Assembly: GCF_000276665.1 (NCBI RefSeq)
Contig: NW_004955470.1
Coordinates: 5,331,166 to 5,395,165 of the forward strand
Reading direction: 5' to 3'
DNA length: 64,000 nucleotides
Source: Chinchilla lanigera
Lineage: Eukaryota > Chordata > Mammalia > Rodentia > Chinchillidae
The notes under the pieces are model-generated. The model was not told where the DNA came from. It saw only the letters and a program-made list of their open reading frames with translations, and searched no databases. Positions 58,441 through 64,000 of the stretch are shown here, piece after piece. Both the position numbers and the translations under genes were made by a program. Numbering within the stretch: position 1 is the stretch's first letter; each line of letters begins with the position of its first letter.

Positions 58441-58582
58441 TTGGGGACAAGGTCTCACTATGTAGTTCAGGCTGGCCTTGAACTCACTATGTAGCCCAAG
58501 GGGGCTTCCAACTTGTGGTGATCCTCCTGCCTCAGCCTCCCGAGTGCTGGAATTACAGGTGTACACCACCACGCCTAACACA
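58441..58582 (-). mobile_element. B1 SINE
   Basis: Reversed B1: CAAGGTCTCACTATGTAGTT to GGTGTACACCACCACGCC. Confidence 0.94.
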
Positions 58583-58599
58583 CTCATGATGACCAAGGA

Positions 58600-61500
58600 T
58601 TTAAAGATAAAAATAAAAAGAGAAGTGAAAGGCCTTAAAATAATAAAATAGAATATTTGGAAATGAAAAAGACAATGTCTTCCATGAATAACAGAAGAAA
58701 TATTTTAAAAATTACACCTAAACGTATCATTCAAATTGCAAAAAATCAACACAAAGAGAAAATCCTGAAAAAAATCCAGAAGGGAGAGAAAAGGAACAAA
58801 AACAAGAAGTGTATCGGATTTCTCTTCAGAAACCATGCATACAAGACAGAAGAGTGAAAAATTTAAAGTATTGACTCAATTCTATATCCAAAAATCTATC
58901 TTTCTAAAGTTAAGGAGAAATACTCCCTCAAAGAAAAATTGAGAATATCTGTTGCTTAGCAGAACTATCTTGCAAGAAATGTTCAAAGAAGTTTTTCAGA
59001 TACCAGATTTACATAAAATATCAAGGCTGGGTGTGGTGGCACATGCCTGTAATCCCAGCACTTGGGAGGCTGAAGTAGGAGGATCTCCACAAATCTGAAG
59101 CCAGCTTGGGCTATATAGTGAGTTCAAGACCAGGGTGAACTGCATAGTGAGCCCCTGTCTCAAGAAAAAAGAAGGTATCAGAGAATGACTAAAGATAAAA
59201 ATCTTATTTTTTTTATCCTTAATGGATGTACCAGGTAACAGCTTGTTAAAAATAATAGCAACAATATATTGGATTATTTTGGCTTACAAATAGGTGAAAT
59301 TAAGGATAGCAGGGCGATGAGTGATGAATTTCAATTACTTTGCCATAAGGTACCTGCACTATTCATGAAGCAGCACCGTGTTATTTGAAAAGAGATATTT
59401 TTTAAAAATATATGCTTTTTAAAAAAAGTATAATATCCTTTATTTATTAAGAGAAGAAATAGAATATAAAATGCTCAGTTAAAACCATAAAAGACAGAAA
59501 AAGAGTTGAAGACTAAAAAAGAAAAAAAGAAACCAAGAGCAGGATAATAAATAGAAAATGGTTACAAATATAACAACTACATGCAAATTATCAAGATGGA
59601 TTGCAAAAGGCCTAAGTATATTTATCTACAACAACTCACATGATGTAAGGATGTTAATACTAATTAAGGGCAAGCTGGAGTAGCTATATGAATTTCAGAC
59701 AAAGTAGATTTCAGGACAAGAAAAATAATGAGATAGAGTGTTATAAAATATTTAAAAATTAATTTTTCCAAAAGAACACAGTAATACTTAAAATGTATGC
59801 TCCTACTCTTAGAGATGGGGGAAGGGCTCAAGGGAGGCAGAAGGTAAGGGAGAGAGTAGCAGATAGATTGAAAATGATCTAGATACGTTCTATGCATGTA
59901 GCAGTTCCCCCAACAAACAACAATTCTGTACTGCTAACATGAAGTATAAAAGAAAGTGCAAATTTCTAACAACAAAATGTCAACCTATGCGAACCAAAAC
60001 AAAAAGGAATGATACATAAATCTACTATACGTATTATTAGAGAATGCAACATTTATGTAACAATAATTGATAGATCCAGGAGGAAGAAAATCAGTAAGGA
60101 TATAGTTGGACTAAGCAGCAGTATCAATCAATTGGATCTAGATGACATTTTATAGAATACTTTACCCAACAACAGCAGGCTACACATTGCTCTCTAATTC
60201 ACATGGAATACTCACTAACACAGATTACATATGTCTTATACACCACATGTGAACAAAAATAAAATGAAAAAAGAGACTAGAACTATTACAAATAACATTT
60301 TTATACTTCTTTGGAATTAAGTTGGTATAAATCTGAAGTAGATTCTGTTAAGTCAGATGTTTATGCTAAATATCAAAGTAATTTAAAAAAGTGAAAAATC
60401 ACCAATGAAATTTAAATGATTTGTTAGATAATATTCGCTTAGTCCCAAAGGAAGCATTAAATGAGGAATAAAGGAACAAAATAAGACATGTTATCTGGAA
60501 AAAGTAAAATGTCAAATGTAAATAAAGTTGTATCAATGTTAAATATGAACTGATTAAGCAATTAAATCAAAAGGCAAAAATTATTAATCCTAAAATTCTA
60601 TGAAAACTCAAAAAATTCAGAACAGCCAATCTTGAAAAATAAAAAGAAAGCAAGAAGACTTGCACTTTCCAATTTCAAAACTAACCACAAAGCAACAGAA
60701 ATTATGACTTCATGGTTCTGGCAAAAAGATGGGCACATAGATCAATGAAATAGATCTTAGCATCCAGAATAAATGCATTGTCTGTAGGCTATTAATTTTT
60801 ATAAGGGTGCAGAGATTAATGAAGAAAGAGCTCTTTTTGACAAATGCTGCTACATCTGAATAGCCATATGTGAAAGGACGAATTTGCATCATGTACTTTA
60901 CACTATGTATAAGAATTAAGTAAGGAGATCAAGTAAGGGGTCTGGTAGTGATAGCTAAAGAGTACAGTGTTTCTTCTCGACATCATGAAAATGTTAAACA
61001 AATGTGTTGGTGGCATAACTCTATGAGTATACAAATTCTATTAAACCATACTTTATGTGAGTTTTCTGGCCTGTGAGTTACTCCCAATAAAGCTATTGCA
61101 AAAAATAGTATCATAAACATGGGTAGGATCCAGCTAAAGTAGTACATAGAGAAAAATATACAACTTTAAAATATAAAGAAAGATGATCTCAAACCAATGA
61201 TCTAAACATCTACCTTAAAATGGGAAAAGAGCAAATTAAACCCAAATTATATGAATAAAAAACCAATACAATAGAAAATCAAAAATACAGAAAAATAAAT
61301 GAAATTAACACTGCTATATAAAATATATAATATACAAAATATACATATATCTGACAAAGAAATGTGTGAAATGTTAAAAAAAATCCATACAACTTAGTAA
61401 CAAGATGACAAACATTCCAGGAAAAAGATAACCAAGAGGTTTGAACAGATTTCACAAAAGAAGACAGATTAGAGATTAAGAAACATATGAAAGGCTGCTC

Positions 61501-61780
61501 AATATCATTAGTCATGAAATGCAAGTTAAAATGAACAATATCAAGTACTGGAGAAGATGTAGAATAATTGGAACTATCAGAAAATACAAGTGGCACAAGC
61601 ACTTCAGAAAATAATTGGTCAATTTCTTACAAAGTTAAGTACAATTACCATAAAATCCAGCTATTCCATTTCTAGTTACTTAGCAAGAAAAGTTAAAATT
61701 TAGGTGCATGCATAGACTTGAACAGAATGTTCACAGGAATTTTATTATTTATGGCCAAAAACTAAAAACAGCTTGTTATG
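58600..61780 (+). mobile_element. Old L1 relic, several segments
   Basis: Early region at 58860-58990 (ATTCTATATCCAAAAATCTA; CTTGCAAGAAATGTTCAAAG), endonuclease-region text at 59600-60230 (GAATTTCAGACAAAGTAGATTT; TAATTGATAGATCCAGGAGG), and ORF2 3' text at 61440-61700 (AATATCATTAGTCATGAAATG; CAGCTATTCCATTTCTAGTT). Very decayed. Confidence 0.7.
59026..59172 (+). mobile_element. B1 SINE
   Basis: GGCTGGGTGTGGTGGCACAT to AACTGCATAGTGAGCCCCTG. Confidence 0.94.
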
Positions 61781-62205
61781 GGCTATATTGCATCTCTCCA
61801 AATTCATACACTAAAACCCTAACCCATGTAGGGCCTGAACTTGAGAGAGGACATTTTAAAGAGGTAATTAAGGTTAAATGGGAAGGCTGAGGGTATAGCT
61901 CAGTGGTAGAGCTTTTGCTTAACATGTGCAAGGCCCTGGGTTTGATCTCCAGTACACACACACGCACACACACACACCTAGAAGGTTAAGTGGGGTTGTA
62001 AGGGTGGGACCCTAACTCAAGATGACTGATGCCCTTAGAAAGGAGCAGCAGACACCTAGGGTTTGCATGCACAGAAGACATAACCATTTGTGCAAAAGGG
62101 AAAAAGGCCCCAAATGCCAGTATTGTGATCCTGGAATTCTTGACTCCAGAAATGTGAGAAAATATATTGCTATTGTTGAAGGTACCTGGCCTGTGGTGTT
62201 TCTTT
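61770..62205 (+). mobile_element. MaLR-like LTR relic
   Basis: AAATTCATACACTAAAACCC, GAGGTAATTAAGGTTAAATGG, AAGATGACTGATGCCCTTAG and CCAGAAATGTGAGAAAATAT are in the order of the old LTR family also at 10664 and 21030. Confidence 0.6.
61886..61978 (+). mobile_element. ID-like SINE with CA tail
   Basis: GGCTGAGGGTATAGCTCAGT to TTTGATCTCCAGTACAC then (CA)n. AAGGTTAAATGGG and AAGGTTAAGTGGG flank it. Confidence 0.85.
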
Positions 62206-62480
62206 TTTTTCATGGGGGGCGGGGGGGGTACAGTATGATTTTTAAAATATATACAATTAAGTTCATTGGTACATTTTAGATATACATAATGATCATATTC
62301 ATCATAGGGACTCTGTACCTGTACATGACATATATTTTTATTTCTCTATTTTTCCCTGTCCCCCTCCTCCCTTCAATCCATCTTCTCCCTATTTACAAAG
62401 CTTTATTTCCATGTTATCCTTGTTTTTAGGTTTTTTTCCCTTTTCCCCTCCTTCCTTTCTTATGGTTCCCTAGCAGACTT
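62206..62480. other. G-run and pyrimidine-rich non-coding DNA
   Basis: Begins with GGGGGGCGGGGGGGGTAC; the following TTTAAAATATATACAATTAA may be a reversed L1 3' UTR. Confidence 0.4.
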
Positions 62481-62499
62481 AAAGTTAATATACACATAT

Positions 62500-62960
62500 A
62501 ACTTAAGGTTATACATAACTAATACATGGGCATCCACAGGTGAATACAGTAATGATAAAGTTACATGGTAGAATGCTATACGATAAAAGGGAATAAACAA
62601 ACTAACATAGAACAACATGTATGAATTTCAAAAATATGCTAAATGAAAGAAGCCAAGATACAAATAAGTACATACAGTGTGATTCCATTTTCTACCATTT
62701 GAGAAATGGTAGAAAAGGCAAACCTAATCTTTGCTGACAAAAAACAATCAGAGTTGCCTAATTTGGGATTTGATGGATGGCTGTAAAAGGATTTGAGGGA
62801 ATGTTAAGGAGGTGATGGAAATGTTCTACATCTTGACTGCAGTGGTAATTGTACAGTTTATTTATCAAAACTCACTAAATAATATATTTTAAATGAGTAT
62901 GTTTCATATAAATTATACTTCAACACAGCTGATTTTAAAATCAGATTTATCAGAAGTTCA
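62500..62960 (+). mobile_element. L1 3' fragment
   Basis: AATGCTATACGATAAAAGGG, TGCTAAATGAAAGAAGCCAA, TTAAGGAGGTGATGGAAATG and CTGCAGTGGTAATTGTACAG follow the L1 3' end. A perfect 13-base hairpin is at 62688-62716. Confidence 0.7.
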
Positions 62961-63234
62961 TTAGAAAGTAAACAAACTTGATCTTACATTAATATATAAA
63001 AGCACACTTTGAAGCAAAAATGTTAGTTATTCAAATGAGTCATTAGGTAGTTAAAAAAGATTATTTTCATCAGAAATACACAAAAGCATTGGACTGGTAT
63101 AATACCAACAGTAGCCTCAAAAACAAAGCAAATATAGAAAGAAACTATTTAGAAGAAAATAGACAAATCTACAACTACAGAAGAAGATCTTTGGACATCT
63201 TTTCAAGGTTAGTAAGGATTTATAAGAATTGACT

Positions 63235-64000
63235 AACACAGCCTGCGCGCCCTGCGCAGAGAAAGTGAGTGCTCCAGGAGCTGCTGGACTCATGGGTTCG
63301 AGACTATGCTCGGCCCACACTGCCACAGTTCCCAGCTGAACCGCGCAGAGAGAGCCAGGTATTTCCCAGCTACTCCCTGAGGGCAGAGTGTGCGAATCAG
63401 GACCTTGCCGATATTACAGAAGGAGTCCTGGCCTCTCTGCTCCCATGGCAGAGAGGAGGTTTTCACTCAGAAGCCTCAAGGACTTCTCTGGCTGCGGACG
63501 GGGCGAGCAGACTCTCCCAGACCCCACGCACCCTGCCCCGAGTCAGCGAGTGCTCCAAGAGCCACTGACCCGCAGTTCAAGTCTGAGCTTTGCCTTTGCC
63601 CAGAACCCTAGCGAGTCAAAGGCTGGGGAAGTCTGTGACTGATACCCATCTGGGCTGCAACTGGTTCCAGTATGTGTCCTGAACTGACTGGAGACATAGA
63701 TTCAGGTGGTTCACAAACTGTAGACCCTGCAGTTTGTGTCTGAATTATGCCTGTACCCAAACTACCTGGGGACATAGGTCCACGGACCGGGATTGTCACA
63801 CCAGTGCAACCTGAGTCAGGTCACGCACGTGCCCTGAACTGCAAGGGGATGCTGGATCAGACGGTCGTCCATCAACTGACACAAGTGCCCATGTCTGAGA
63901 ACGGGGATAACTAGACACAAATCAAAAACTGCCGGAAAACCCGAGACTAAGTAGTGTTACTCAGAGGTCACCCAGGAGCAAACGTGAACAACAGGAAAAA
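63235..64000 (+). mobile_element. Probable L1 5' region, running off the window
   Basis: GC content jumps abruptly at 63235 from AT-rich intron to GC-rich sequence with many CpG. GAGTGCTCCA[G/A]GAGC recurs 281 bases apart (63267, 63548) within longer similar text, as in the monomer-built 5' UTRs of rodent L1. CCTGAACTG and GGAGACATAG / GGGGACATAG also recur. It ends in an A-rich run at the window edge, where ORF1 would be expected to follow. No protein motif is visible, so another GC-rich element is possible. Confidence 0.45.

Noticed and set aside
57120..63230. Search for further upstream TSGA10 exons
   Set aside because: No minus-strand segment encodes the residues expected before HLNAERS; they must lie beyond the right edge.

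Overview
This is mammalian nuclear DNA, almost certainly from a non-murid rodent. About twenty SINEs of two rodent types are scattered through it: ID elements (tRNA-Ala-derived, with A-box and B-box promoter and a CAGTACC-like end) and B1 elements carrying the rodent internal duplication (7SL-derived). The ID consensus (GGGGCTGGGGATATAGCTCAG at the start, GGTACCAAAA at the end) does not look like rat, mouse or kangaroo rat. A beaver-like rodent is my guess, at low confidence. The rest of the repeat load is typical of mammals: decayed L1, L2 and MIR, MaLR LTRs, and mariner fossils. There are no bacterial or phage genes and no CRISPR.

Only one protein-coding gene can be read with confidence. 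The last five coding exons of TSGA10 lie on the minus strand between 57110 and 46286. They encode the C-terminal 229 residues, splice in perfect phase, and end at a stop codon 273 bases before an AATAAA signal. The upstream two thirds of the gene lie beyond the right edge.

The layout is as follows. 1-12.1 kb is moderately GC-rich non-coding DNA with MIR, MaLR, mariner, B1 and ID copies. 12.15-13.86 kb is a CpG island interrupted by a 630-base assembly gap; in the human order of genes near TSGA10 the next gene downstream on the same strand is CRACDL (KIAA1211L), so I infer this is its promoter, with the gene running leftwards through 1-12 kb as a first intron. 13.9-46 kb is intergenic, first unique-looking with MIR and L2, then from about 25 kb AT-rich and dominated by broken L1. 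46-57.1 kb is the TSGA10 3' end, its introns filled with L1, a mariner fold-back, and young SINEs very near two splice sites. 57.1-64 kb is an upstream TSGA10 intron, mostly old L1 and SINEs, ending in a GC-rich block that resembles an L1 5' region.

I found no previously undescribed functional system. The most interesting signals are structural: a 38-base half-tRNA ID insertion with perfect target-site duplications and no tail; a young ID inserted 40 bases upstream of a TSGA10 splice acceptor that creates a poly-T plus AG cryptic acceptor; two long-armed mariner fold-back elements whose arms both code for the transposase C terminus; four perfect short-loop hairpins, at least two of which look like template-switch mutations; and a U2-like 25-mer at an L1 deletion junction.
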